Below, piece after piece: positions 43,021 through 51,283 of a stretch of DNA of 64,000 nucleotides. Source of the stretch: AAA044-D11 sp965268275 (GTDB lineage: Bacteria > Actinomycetota > Actinomycetes > Nanopelagicales > Nanopelagicaceae). The position numbers were made by a program, and so were the translations under genes. Position 1 is the first letter of the stretch. Each line of letters opens with the position of its first letter. The notes below the pieces were generated by a model. It ran no database searches. It saw nothing but the letters and a program-made list of their open reading frames with translations, and was not told the DNA's origin. Location: positions 868,001 through 932,000 of the forward strand of contig OZ254168.1 in assembly GCA_965268275.1 (NCBI GenBank), read 5' to 3'.

Positions 43021-43956
43021 TCAAACTCGAGATGTGATGGCAATAATCGCACGCTCTAGCGAGTGGATTGGATCGACAGCGGCGCCCTTGATGTCGGCAT
43101 CGGCTTGAGCCACGGCTACAACCGCCCCGGCCAAGGTTGCAGGCGTCCATTTTGAAAGTTGTCTGCGAGCTTTATCAATCTGCCATGGTGCAAGACCCAA
43201 AGGGCCGGCTAAATTAAAAGATTTCACACCCCTAGATGCACCAGAAACTTTTGCCAGAGTTCGAAGCGAACCAGCGAGTGCACTGGTGATTAGAACTGGA
43301 TCGGTTCCGGTTGCTAGGGCATTTCGAAGTGAAATTAAAGCGACATCACGATTTCCATCTAGCGCTGCATCTGCAACATCAAAACCAGTTGTTTCAACTC
43401 TTCCGTTCTGAAATTTCATCACATCAGTTTCATCAATCATTTTTCCGGCGGTCACATCTGCTGCTAATTGTGAGCAAGCACCACCGAGTTCGCGAAGATC
43501 GCTGCCCAGCGCATCAATCAAGGCTTGCACTGCTTCGGTAGAAATTGTGCGACCAAGTCGTTTGAATTCGGCGCGGATGAAATCAGATTTTTCACCATCT
43601 TTTTTAATTACATCACAAGGTATGACAGTTGGCTTTGCTTTCTTAATCTTCTCTAAAAGAGCTTTTCCCTTAACGCCACCTTTGTGCCAGAGAACTAATT
43701 CAACGCTCTCGTCTTGTGCTTCTAGATATGCGGTGATTTCTTCACCAAGTTCGGCTGGCAGATCCTGGATTTCTTTAATTACAATTATTCGGGAATCACC
43801 AAAAAGTGAAGGTGCGAGAGCATCGGTAATTCCACCAAGTTCTAATTCGCTGGCATCGAGCACGCTTACGGTTGCGTCTTTAAATTTTGCAATTACTTGA
43901 GATATCGCGCGGTCGGCAAGCAGAGATTCGCCGCCCTGCAACAACGTTATCCCCAC
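43021..43956 (-). CDS. holA: DNA polymerase III subunit delta
   Basis: Clamp-loader delta subunit, which opens the β clamp. About 311 residues with the N-terminal LLQGGESLLADRAISQVI, VIVIKEIQDLPAELGEEI and the C-terminal collar domain. The start is set at GTG 43954-43956 because GGTGG lies 8 bases upstream; in-frame ATG 43971 and GTG 43968 are alternatives. It overlaps comEC by ~10 bp; comEC-holA is a conserved actinobacterial pair. Confidence 0.92.
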   Translation of the reverse strand: MGITLLQGGESLLADRAISQVIAKFKDATVSVLDASELELGGITDALAPSLFGDSRIIVIKEIQDLPAELGEEITAYLEAQDESVELVLWHKGGVKGKALLEKIKKAKPTVIPCDVIKKDGEKSDFIRAEFKRLGRTISTEAVQALIDALGSDLRELGGACSQLAADVTAGKMIDETDVMKFQNGRVETTGFDVADAALDGNRDVALISLRNALATGTDPVLITSALAGSLRTLAKVSGASRGVKSFNLAGPLGLAPWQIDKARRQLSKWTPATLAGAVVAVAQADADIKGAAVDPIHSLERAIIAITSRV

Positions 43957-46094
43957 GAGATATTCCACCAATCATTTCTCTTAGTTCTGATCTTAAGGGC
44001 CCCGTCAACCGAGATGGCACCATCTTGATCGGTTCGCAAGGTTTTTGCACCCAGAACTTCAAGTGCGTTGACCGTGCTCGGCGCTGGATGGCCATAACTA
44101 TTTTCGGCCCCAACGCTTATGAGGGCAATTTTAGGATGAAGCGCAGACATCAGTGGCAGAGATTGAAAGGAAGAGCCATGGTGAGAAACTTTGTAGATAT
44201 CAATTGGTTCAATCTTCGTGAGTGCCAATAGCGCTTCTTGCGCCTGAGGTTCTAAATCCCCGGCAGAAAAGATTCGAAGATTTCCTACAGTAACCAGTAG
44301 TGCAACACTCGAATTGTTGATTGCCGAACCATCGCCAGGAAGAGCTTCAAAGTTTGATTGCGATTTAGTTGGCCAGAGAACTTCAATTTTTACTGGGCCC
44401 CTTGCGCTCTTGAATTCAATTGTTTCACCTGCGGTTGCTTGATGGATTGGTGTAGTTCCAAGCAATAAGTAAGCGGTGTCTCGCTCGCTCTTTGGTTGAT
44501 CAAGATTTGAAACCCAGACATTTGCAATATCTCTGCCACCAAGTGCACCATCTAAACCATGCACATGGTCTGCATGGAAATGCGAAAGCACTAATAGTGG
44601 GATGCGCTTCACACCTAAATCACTTAAGCATTCATTCATAAGTTTTGAATCAGGTCCGACATCAATCACAAGAGCTTCGTCGTTGCCTAGATTGATTGCC
44701 AAGCCATCACCTTGCCCAACATTGCAATTTGCTACTGCCCAATTTGATCCGGGCCAGCTTCCGGGCAGAACAATAATTAAAGTCGCAATGATCAGCAGCA
44801 AAAAGAGGGCCAACCACTTCTTAAACTTGATTAGAGCAATTACAAAGATTGCAATGATTGCGCCCAGATAACTCTTGGGAAGCATCAGAACCGGTAGCGC
44901 TGAAGCGGTGTTTGATATCCAAACAATGAATTGCGCCAGTGGCTTAATTGCCACAAGCAGAATGTGGGAAACACTTGGGATAATCGGTGAGAGTAAAGCG
45001 GCAATAAATCCAATGATTGTTATCGGCGCGACTACCGGCCCAGCTAAAACATTTGCTGGAATCGAAACTAGAGAGAAGAGACCTGAAATTGCCAGAATAA
45101 TTGGTGTGCACATAAACGTGGCTGCAAGTGGAATTGCAATGACTTGGGCAAGTTTTTCGTGGCCAAATCTTTCGGTAAGCCAAATCTCCAGCCTTGGCGC
45201 CAACAATAAAATTCCTGCGGTCGCTGCCACCGAAAGTGCGAAACCTGGATCAATTGCTTGAAATGGATCCATCAATATCAAGAACGAAATCGCAAGGCCC
45301 AGTGACGGAACCGAATCTGCTTTTACTCCCCGAGCTTTCGCAATCAATATAACCGCACACATAACACTGGCTCGCAATACTGATGGCGAAGGTCGAACTA
45401 GAAAGATAAATCCAACTAATACCAAGCTAGTAAGGATTAACCGAGATCTAACTCGTTTGAAAACCCACTGCGATAACCACAATAGAAATGCCGCGATGAT
45501 TGCAAAATTTGCGCCACTAACTGCGGTCAGATGCGAAAGTCCGACTCTTCGCATTTCAATCACAAAGTTTGGTTCCTCAAGTGAGGTATCCCCGATTACC
45601 AACCCTGGGATAAGTGCGCCGCCAGCGCCGCCAACAGATTTAGCAGTTTCCCGGAACGAATCTCTAATCTTCGCTGAAATTCGTTGTAAGTAATTGGCCT
45701 GCGAAAGTCTTTCAAAATCTCCAGTCGTAGCTATAAGTGCTGCGACTCTTCTTTCCGCAGTTGGAAATGCAACACCTGTTACTGCAAATTTTTCACCAGG
45801 AATCAGATCAATATATTTAGAACTCGTGATTCGAACCGGCAATCTTATTGATTTAACTTCACCATCAATACTTACGCTAGAAACTGAAGCCAGAGCAGTC
45901 ATTGATTTACTTCGAAATCTTGACCCAATGACTTTGGGCTTGCTCCAAGTTGGGTCGGTCTTTAAAGTTCCGATGATTTCAACGCTGGGTTTGTTGACCA
46001 GAGATTTTGCTAGGAAGTTATGGGTCAATCCGATCTGACGAATTGCACTTCCAGCACTGCCGGTTAACAGTGCTGCGATAAGTATCAGCGCCAA
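43947..46094 (-). CDS. comEC: ComEC/Rec2-family DNA-uptake channel; N-terminus uncertain
   Basis: A polytopic protein with the ComEC competence domain (SAVSGANFAIIAAFLLWL, then a hydrophobic core) and a C-terminal metallo-β-lactamase-like domain (VLSHFHADHVHGLDGAL, SHHGSSFQS). With ComEA it would carry single-stranded DNA into the cell. The only usable in-frame start is TTG 46092-46094, but coding-like sequence continues upstream in the same frame for over 40 codons (RLLAIGLAIWLGAGIAGI...), forming an extra hydrophobic segment with no ATG, GTG or TTG. An ATG with AAGGA lies at 46220-46222, one base out of frame. A single-base loss after the ATG or unusual initiation would explain this. Confidence 0.88.
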   Translation of the reverse strand: MALILIAALLTGSAGSAIRQIGLTHNFLAKSLVNKPSVEIIGTLKTDPTWSKPKVIGSRFRSKSMTALASVSSVSIDGEVKSIRLPVRITSSKYIDLIPGEKFAVTGVAFPTAERRVAALIATTGDFERLSQANYLQRISAKIRDSFRETAKSVGGAGGALIPGLVIGDTSLEEPNFVIEMRRVGLSHLTAVSGANFAIIAAFLLWLSQWVFKRVRSRLILTSLVLVGFIFLVRPSPSVLRASVMCAVILIAKARGVKADSVPSLGLAISFLILMDPFQAIDPGFALSVAATAGILLLAPRLEIWLTERFGHEKLAQVIAIPLAATFMCTPIILAISGLFSLVSIPANVLAGPVVAPITIIGFIAALLSPIIPSVSHILLVAIKPLAQFIVWISNTASALPVLMLPKSYLGAIIAIFVIALIKFKKWLALFLLLIIATLIIVLPGSWPGSNWAVANCNVGQGDGLAINLGNDEALVIDVGPDSKLMNECLSDLGVKRIPLLVLSHFHADHVHGLDGALGGRDIANVWVSNLDQPKSERDTAYLLLGTTPIHQATAGETIEFKSARGPVKIEVLWPTKSQSNFEALPGDGSAINNSSVALLVTVGNLRIFSAGDLEPQAQEALLALTKIEPIDIYKVSHHGSSFQSLPLMSALHPKIALISVGAENSYGHPAPSTVNALEVLGAKTLRTDQDGAISVDGALKIRTKRNDWWNISWG

Positions 46095-46228
46095 ACTTCG
46101 CTTTAACCCGGCAAGGAATAAACAGAAGAGAATTGCCAGATAGCTCCATGGTGCATTTAAGATTCCGGCAATCCCAGCACCAAGCCAAATTGCTAATCCA
46201 ATAGCTAGAAGTCGATAGTCATATTCCT

Positions 46229-46867
46229 TTAGATTCGGACCAACTTCGATATCTCCGCGAATGTTGCATCACCAATTCCGGAAACTTTCTTTAAATCATC
46301 AATCAAAGTAAATGGGCCATTTAACTTGCGATAAGCAAAGATGCGATTTGCCATCACGGGGCCAATACCGGGCAAAGTATCCAATTGTGCAAGCGTCGCT
46401 GAATTTAAACTAAGCGGAGATGAAGCAGTCGGCGCCTTTGCTTTCGGAGCGCTCCTTGAACCTGATGAATACGTAACACGAGGTGCACCTACAATAATTT
46501 GTTCGCCGTCAAACAAAATATGAGCCAAGTTGATGTCACCCAAATTAACTCCGGGAAGTGCTCCACCTGCAAGATTTAGCGCATCAATTGCCCGAGAACC
46601 TTTAACGAGTGAATAAACACCTGGCTTTCGAACTCGCCCTGAAACATCAACGATTAACTCTTCGGTTATTGCTGGAATTGTCGGAGTAATGATTGCGGGT
46701 ATAGCAGTTTCAGTTGGTTGAGAATCTCGTCCCTGAGCCAGAGCGAAGAAGAGGAATGCAAGAGCTATAAAGGCACCAAAGACGATTAATACTGCTTTGC
46801 GCTGTTCGTCAGTAAAACCAAAGTCTAAATACTTGTCCCGAATAGTTTCCTTGAGTTGATTTAACAT
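46229..46867 (-). CDS. comEA: ComEA-type DNA-binding competence protein
   Basis: A 212-residue membrane-anchored protein: an N-terminal cytoplasmic stretch, one membrane helix (AVLIVFGAFIALAFLFFAL, residues ~24-42), a SLBB domain (IVDVSGRVRKPGVYSLVKGSRAIDAL) and a C-terminal double helix-hairpin-helix region (NSATLAQLDTLPGIGPVMANRIFAYR, DLKKVSGIGDATF). It binds incoming double-stranded DNA outside the membrane and hands it to ComEC, encoded next. No pilus genes are in the window. Confidence 0.93.
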   Translation of the reverse strand: MLNQLKETIRDKYLDFGFTDEQRKAVLIVFGAFIALAFLFFALAQGRDSQPTETAIPAIITPTIPAITEELIVDVSGRVRKPGVYSLVKGSRAIDALNLAGGALPGVNLGDINLAHILFDGEQIIVGAPRVTYSSGSRSAPKAKAPTASSPLSLNSATLAQLDTLPGIGPVMANRIFAYRKLNGPFTLIDDLKKVSGIGDATFAEISKLVRI

Positions 46868-46903
46868 CCCCGGAATCTAACTAATCTGAAAACTTAAGAA
46901 ATT

Positions 46904-46919
46904 AGAGGCGAATTCCTCT
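46904..46919 (-). terminator. Weak hairpin after leuS
   Basis: A 5-bp stem AGAGG/CCTCT (46904-46908 with 46915-46919) with a six-base loop lies a few bases before the leuS stop and runs toward AATTTCTT on the minus strand. The stem is short, so termination would be weak. Confidence 0.25.
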
Positions 46920-46924
46920 GTGAA

Positions 46925-49381
46925 TTAAAGAACGATGTTAACTAATTTTGGTGCGCGTGTAATCACTTTAGAAATTGTTGCACCAACAATAGCCGCGGCA
47001 ATTTCTGGGTTAGCCATCGCAAGTTTCTCTAGTTCAGCATCAGAGATGTTTGGTGAGACTTCAATTCGATCTTTAATCTTGCCGTTTACTTGCAGAATTG
47101 CAGTAACTGCATCTGCTTCGAGCAATTTCGGATCAACCTCTGGCCAGCCAGCAAGTGCTACACCTGGTTTGTGTCCAAGAATTTCCCACATCTCTTCTGC
47201 GGTAAATGGGGCAACTAATGAAAGAGAAATTGCGATCGCTTCTGCGGCTTCACGAACCGCTGGATCTGCAGGACCACAACCAGAATCAATTGCTTTACGT
47301 GTTGCATTCACTAATTCCATTACTCGGGCAACAGCAACATTGAATCTAAATGATTCGACTGCGAAACCAACATCGTGTAGCGCCTTGTGTGTAACTTTTC
47401 GAAGCGCAAGATCGCCCTTTGAAAAATCTGTTCCAGCTGGGCTTGTTACATCGCCCGAAATACGCCATGCGCGATTTAAGAATTTAACTGAACCAGATGG
47501 TGAAACATCTGACCAATCAACATCATCTTCTGGTGGCCCGGCAAATACCATTGCAAGACGGATGGCATCGACGCCATGGTTTGCCAGCTCGTCAGAAAGT
47601 CGAACTAGGTTTCCGCGAGATTTAGACATCGCAGATCCATCCATCAAAACCATTCCTTGATTTAGCAGCCTTGTAAATGGTTCAATAAAGTTTAAATGTC
47701 CAAGGTCATGCAATACCTTTGTGAAGAAACGGGAATACAACAAGTGCAGAATCGCATGCGTTACGCCACCAACATATTGATCTACCGGTAACCAAGTTTC
47801 GACAGCCTTCTTATCAAATGCAGCATCGTGGCGATCTGTGCTGGTGTAGCGAAGGAAATACCAAGATGAATCGAAGAAAGTATCCATCGTGTCGGCATCG
47901 CGTTTTGCTGGTGCTCCACACTTAGGACAATCAACATTTACCCAATCTGATGCAGCGCCAAGTGGCGACGTTCCCTTTGGCTTTAGATCTAAGCCAGCTG
48001 CAGATGGAAGTTCGACAGGTAATTGATTCTCTGGAACTGGGACTTCTCCACACTTATCGCAGTGAATAATTGGAATCGGAGTTCCCCAGAAACGCTGGCG
48101 CGAAATCAGCCAATCACGCAAGCGATAATTCTTTGCAGCCTTACCAAGTTCTTTTGCGGCAAGTTCTTTAATTATCTTTGCAATCGCCGCATCTTTTGCA
48201 AGTCCATTTAGTGAGCCAGAATTAACTAGCTTTCCATCACCTGTTGTTGCAATACCAGTTTTATTTGGATCGCCCTCTTCACTAGAAACCACAACTTGAA
48301 CTGGAAGTTTCATCGCTTTTGCAAAATCTAAATCTCGTTGATCGTGCGCCGGAACCGCCATGATTGCGCCGGTGCCGTAATCAGCAAGAACGTAATCACT
48401 TGCCCAGATTGGAAGTTTTGCGCCATTAACTGGATTAATTGCATAACGCTCTAAGAAGATTCCACTCTTTGGTCGATCAGTTGCCAGGCGATCAATATCA
48501 GTCGCAGCCTTAACGCTCTCGAGATACTTAGTGAATTCGCCTTCAACTCTTGAGCCAGAAACTAATTCAGCAGCTAGCGCAGAATCTGCCGCTACAACCA
48601 TAAATGTCGCGCCATACAAAGTATCGGGGCGAGTTGTGTAAATAGTTACAGGTTCATCGCGACCTTCGATAACAAACTTAACTTCGGCGCCGATTGAACG
48701 CCCGATCCAGTTGCGCTGCATCATTAGAACTTTCTCAGGCCACTGGCCTTCGAGTTGTTGCATGTCATCTAGCAAGCGGTCGGCATAATCCGTAATCTTC
48801 AAATACCACTGATTCAACTTCTTCTTAGTTACGGCGGTATCGCATCGCTCGCAAAGGCCTGCGACAACTTGTTCGTTAGCTAAAACTGTTTGGCAACTTG
48901 GGCACCAGTTGACCGGTGAATCTTTGCGATATGCCAGGCCCTTCTTATACATCTCAAGAAATAGCCACTGATTCCATTTGTAATATTCGGGGTCGCAAGT
49001 GTGAAGAACACGGTCCCAATCAAAGGAACATGCAAATCTACGCATTGACGCTTTCTGCACTGCAATGTTTTCGTAGGTCCAAGCACGTGGATCTTCATTG
49101 CGCTTAATCGCTGCATTCTCGGCTGGCAATCCAAAAGCATCCCAACCAATTGGGTGCATAACGTTGAAACCTTTTTGAATCCAATAACGAGCAATCACAT
49201 CACCAAGTGCATAAGCCTCGGCATGTCCCATATGTAAATCGCCTGAAGGATAAGGAAACATATCCAAGACATATTTCTTTGGACGATTGTCATCGCTGCG
49301 GCCAGATTTAAATGGTTCTAGCTTGTCCCAAATGGGCAACCATTTCTCTTGGACATATTGAATGTCATAGGCCTCATGCAT
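46925..49381 (-). CDS. leuS: Leucyl-tRNA synthetase
   Basis: A class I synthetase of 818 residues. The HIGH motif is PYPSGDLHMGHAEAYALGD, the KMSKS loop is MDGSAMSKSRGNLV, and the large editing (CP1) domain includes TTRPDTLYGATFMVVA. A zinc site is likely in HCDKCGEVP...CPKCGAP. The gene is preceded on its own strand by tRNA-Ala and followed by comEA. Start ATG 49379-49381. Confidence 0.97.
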   Translation of the reverse strand: MHEAYDIQYVQEKWLPIWDKLEPFKSGRSDDNRPKKYVLDMFPYPSGDLHMGHAEAYALGDVIARYWIQKGFNVMHPIGWDAFGLPAENAAIKRNEDPRAWTYENIAVQKASMRRFACSFDWDRVLHTCDPEYYKWNQWLFLEMYKKGLAYRKDSPVNWCPSCQTVLANEQVVAGLCERCDTAVTKKKLNQWYLKITDYADRLLDDMQQLEGQWPEKVLMMQRNWIGRSIGAEVKFVIEGRDEPVTIYTTRPDTLYGATFMVVAADSALAAELVSGSRVEGEFTKYLESVKAATDIDRLATDRPKSGIFLERYAINPVNGAKLPIWASDYVLADYGTGAIMAVPAHDQRDLDFAKAMKLPVQVVVSSEEGDPNKTGIATTGDGKLVNSGSLNGLAKDAAIAKIIKELAAKELGKAAKNYRLRDWLISRQRFWGTPIPIIHCDKCGEVPVPENQLPVELPSAAGLDLKPKGTSPLGAASDWVNVDCPKCGAPAKRDADTMDTFFDSSWYFLRYTSTDRHDAAFDKKAVETWLPVDQYVGGVTHAILHLLYSRFFTKVLHDLGHLNFIEPFTRLLNQGMVLMDGSAMSKSRGNLVRLSDELANHGVDAIRLAMVFAGPPEDDVDWSDVSPSGSVKFLNRAWRISGDVTSPAGTDFSKGDLALRKVTHKALHDVGFAVESFRFNVAVARVMELVNATRKAIDSGCGPADPAVREAAEAIAISLSLVAPFTAEEMWEILGHKPGVALAGWPEVDPKLLEADAVTAILQVNGKIKDRIEVSPNISDAELEKLAMANPEIAAAIVGATISKVITRAPKLVNIVL

Positions 49382-49439
49382 AACGAGAATTCTCCCATGA
49401 CCAAAGGATTGAGATTTACCGAATCAGATTTAAATTGAG

Positions 49440-49512
49440 TGGAGCTGAGGGGACTTGAACCCCTGACCCCCTGCATGCCATGCAGGTGCGCTACCAGCTG
49501 CGCCACAGCCCC
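49440..49512 (-). tRNA. tRNA-Ala (anticodon GGC)
   Basis: The minus strand gives acceptor GGGGCTG/CAGCTCC (with G3·U70, the alanine identity pair), D-arm GCGC..GCGC, anticodon stem CCTGC/GCAGG around ATGGCAT (anticodon GGC), T-arm GGTTCAAGTCC and discriminator A. CCA is not encoded. Confidence 0.95.
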
Positions 49513-49546
49513 AATTTTTATTTGAACTTTACTTCGAGGGCAGACT

Positions 49547-50224
49547 TTATCTTAAAACTGACGCCTCAGCCTCCAGAGATTCGTTGCCGAATACTGGCTC
49601 TGGAATGGATCCGGCATTGTGTTCAACCAGAGTCCAGCCAATTTTTGTGAAGGAATTCGGTTCTAGGACAGACCAGGAAGCATTTGATAGCCCACCGAGA
49701 GTCGCCCATTTATCAAATGGCATATCCAATATTGAACCAAGCAGTGCACGCGATGTACCGCCATGTGTTACAAAAATAATTGTTCCGGTTGCTTCAGCGA
49801 TGCCACGTTCGACAGCATTACGTGCACGCTTTGCAACTTCAGATCTAGATTCTCCGATTTCGCCAGCCTTAACATCTTCACCAAACATCCATTGCTTAAA
49901 TCGTTCGCCATCTTCTTCGCGATTTTGTTGACCAGTTTTGCCTTCCCAATTTCCGCCATTGGTTTCGCGTAGATCCGGATCAATTTCCATCTTAATTCCA
50001 GTTAAATCAACTAAGGCTTGTGCAGTCTGCTTTGCCCGAATTAAATCGCTAGCAATAATTCGATTTGGATTCATTCCAGCCAATACTTTTGCGGCATGTC
50101 CAACTTGGTATTGCCCAACTTTATTTAACGGAATATCCGAATGTCCCTGATAGCGATTTTCTACGTTCCAGTCGGTCTGGCCATGACGCCAGAGAACAAC
50201 TCGAAGTTTAGATTTTTCGCTCAT
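49547..50224 (-). CDS. Histidine phosphatase family protein, GpgP-like
   Basis: A 225-residue phosphoglycerate-mutase-like phosphatase. The catalytic RHG motif is VVLWRHGQTDWNVENRYQGHSDIPLN; the second histidine lies in IFVTHGGTSRALLG. Its place next to rsfS and nadD matches Rv2419c of Mycobacterium, a glucosyl-3-phosphoglycerate phosphatase. Specificity cannot be read from sequence, so other phosphate esters are possible. It starts 6 bp after rsfS. Confidence 0.88.
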   Translation of the reverse strand: MSEKSKLRVVLWRHGQTDWNVENRYQGHSDIPLNKVGQYQVGHAAKVLAGMNPNRIIASDLIRAKQTAQALVDLTGIKMEIDPDLRETNGGNWEGKTGQQNREEDGERFKQWMFGEDVKAGEIGESRSEVAKRARNAVERGIAEATGTIIFVTHGGTSRALLGSILDMPFDKWATLGGLSNASWSVLEPNSFTKIGWTLVEHNAGSIPEPVFGNESLEAEASVLR

Positions 50225-50230
50225 TTAAAA

Positions 50231-50593
50231 TTACCTAGCTTCAGATACCAATAGTGGGATTCGTGGGCAATCATTCCAAAGGCGATCAAGCATGTAGTAA
50301 TTACGAAGCTCTTGGCTTTGAATATGAACAACCAAATCTGAGTAATCGAGCAAAATCCATTGCCCCTTACCTTCGCGACGAATCGGCTTCTCGCCAATTG
50401 CAGCCATAGCTTTGAAAACTGCATCCGAAATTGCATCAACCTGGACTTCATTTGCACCTGTGGCAATCAAAAATACTTCAGATAAAACCATCTGTTCAGT
50501 CATATCTATCGCAACGATATCGACACCAAGCTTCTCGGCAATTGCTTCTGCAGCAACTTGTGCCAAATTAATAACGCTCTTACCTGCTGCCAT
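50231..50593 (-). CDS. rsfS: Ribosomal silencing factor RsfS
   Basis: A 120-residue RsfS/DUF143 protein that binds L14 and blocks 30S-50S joining in poor nutrient conditions. It has the core VDIVAIDMTEQMVLSEVFLIATG, and EGKGQWILLDYSDLVVHI matches the family. The start overlaps the end of nadD by 14 bp, indicating coupling; the nadD-rsfS-phosphatase order is typical. Confidence 0.95.
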   Translation of the reverse strand: MAAGKSVINLAQVAAEAIAEKLGVDIVAIDMTEQMVLSEVFLIATGANEVQVDAISDAVFKAMAAIGEKPIRREGKGQWILLDYSDLVVHIQSQELRNYYMLDRLWNDCPRIPLLVSEAR

Positions 50594-51149
50594 AAAGGCC
50601 TCTATCTTTTATGTAATTAAGCACTGAAGGAGAGATTGTGTCGGGAGTTTTTCCCTTTGCAAAATCTTCACGGATTTGTGTTGCACTAACATCAAGAGCG
50701 CTGATTTCAATCTCTTTGAATTCTGATTTTGCTTCTCCTGGTCGTCTGACAACCAAGATTTCGGCCTGCTTTCTGACATCATCGCTGCGCTTCCACTTAT
50801 GAAAAGATGCAGCGGCGTCACTGCCGAGAACCAAAGTGAATTCATCTTTCGGGAAAAATGCCCGAAGAGATTGCAAAGTATCAAATGTGTAAGTAGCGCC
50901 CTTACGCGATGTTTCGATATCTAGAACAACTACTTTCTCCTGAAGTTCTTCCGATAAATCTTCAAGGGCCTTGCTGCACATCTCCAAACGTTCGCCAGGT
51001 GTTGCAATTGGATTGGCTGGTCTCAAATATGGGTCACCAGTTGGAATCATCATTATTTGATCAAATTTCTTAGCGAGAGCTTCGATGATATGAAGATGGC
51101 CAAGATGTGGTGGATCAAATGTCCCACCAAGAATTCCTACTTTAGAGAT
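50580..51149 (-). CDS. nadD: Nicotinate-nucleotide adenylyltransferase NadD with a non-ATG start
   Basis: Makes deamido-NAD from nicotinate mononucleotide and ATP. The first ATG in frame (51051-51053) would leave 157 residues without the essential nucleotide-binding motif. Upstream in the same frame the motif is present: VGILGGTFDPPHLGHLHII, with HLGH. Between the preceding in-frame TAA (51177-51179) and that motif there is no ATG, GTG or TTG. The best start is ATC at 51147-51149, giving M-S-K-V-G-I-L-G-G-T-F-D-P (189 residues, normal NadD length), with GGGA 8 bases upstream; ATT at 51156-51158, overlapping the upstream gene's stop, is the alternative. The C-terminal DVSATQIRE block is intact. 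Confidence 0.85.
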   Translation of the reverse strand: MSKVGILGGTFDPPHLGHLHIIEALAKKFDQIMMIPTGDPYLRPANPIATPGERLEMCSKALEDLSEELQEKVVVLDIETSRKGATYTFDTLQSLRAFFPKDEFTLVLGSDAAASFHKWKRSDDVRKQAEILVVRRPGEAKSEFKEIEISALDVSATQIREDFAKGKTPDTISPSVLNYIKDRGLYGSR

Positions 51150-51153
51150 GAGA

Positions 51154-51273
51154 TTAATCCCGGTCCATGCGAAGTGTTAAATAGAGAAGTAGTGCAAGAA
51201 CTCCGAATGCGAATAGACCAAAGAAAACTGGCGACGCTGGAAGTTCGCGAACGGTTTCGGAATACAAAATCAT
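51154..51273 (-). CDS. Small conserved single-pass membrane protein upstream of nadD
   Basis: A 39-residue protein starting at ATG 51271-51273, between ligA and nadD. It has a short polar head, a hydrophobic helix (VFFGLFAFGVLALLLYLTL) and a charged end RMDRD. Similar tiny proteins precede nadD in other Actinobacteria, but no function is known. A longer in-frame reading to 51336 would overlap ligA and is not favoured. No strong Shine-Dalgarno is visible. Its stop codon abuts or overlaps the unusual nadD start. Confidence 0.6.
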   Translation of the reverse strand: MILYSETVRELPASPVFFGLFAFGVLALLLYLTLRMDRD

Positions 51274-51283
51274 AGGCAGAACT

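Noticed and set aside
44944..45253. Overlapping minus-strand open frames inside comEC
   Set aside because: They are alternative-frame shadows of comEC, with biased composition and no start signals.
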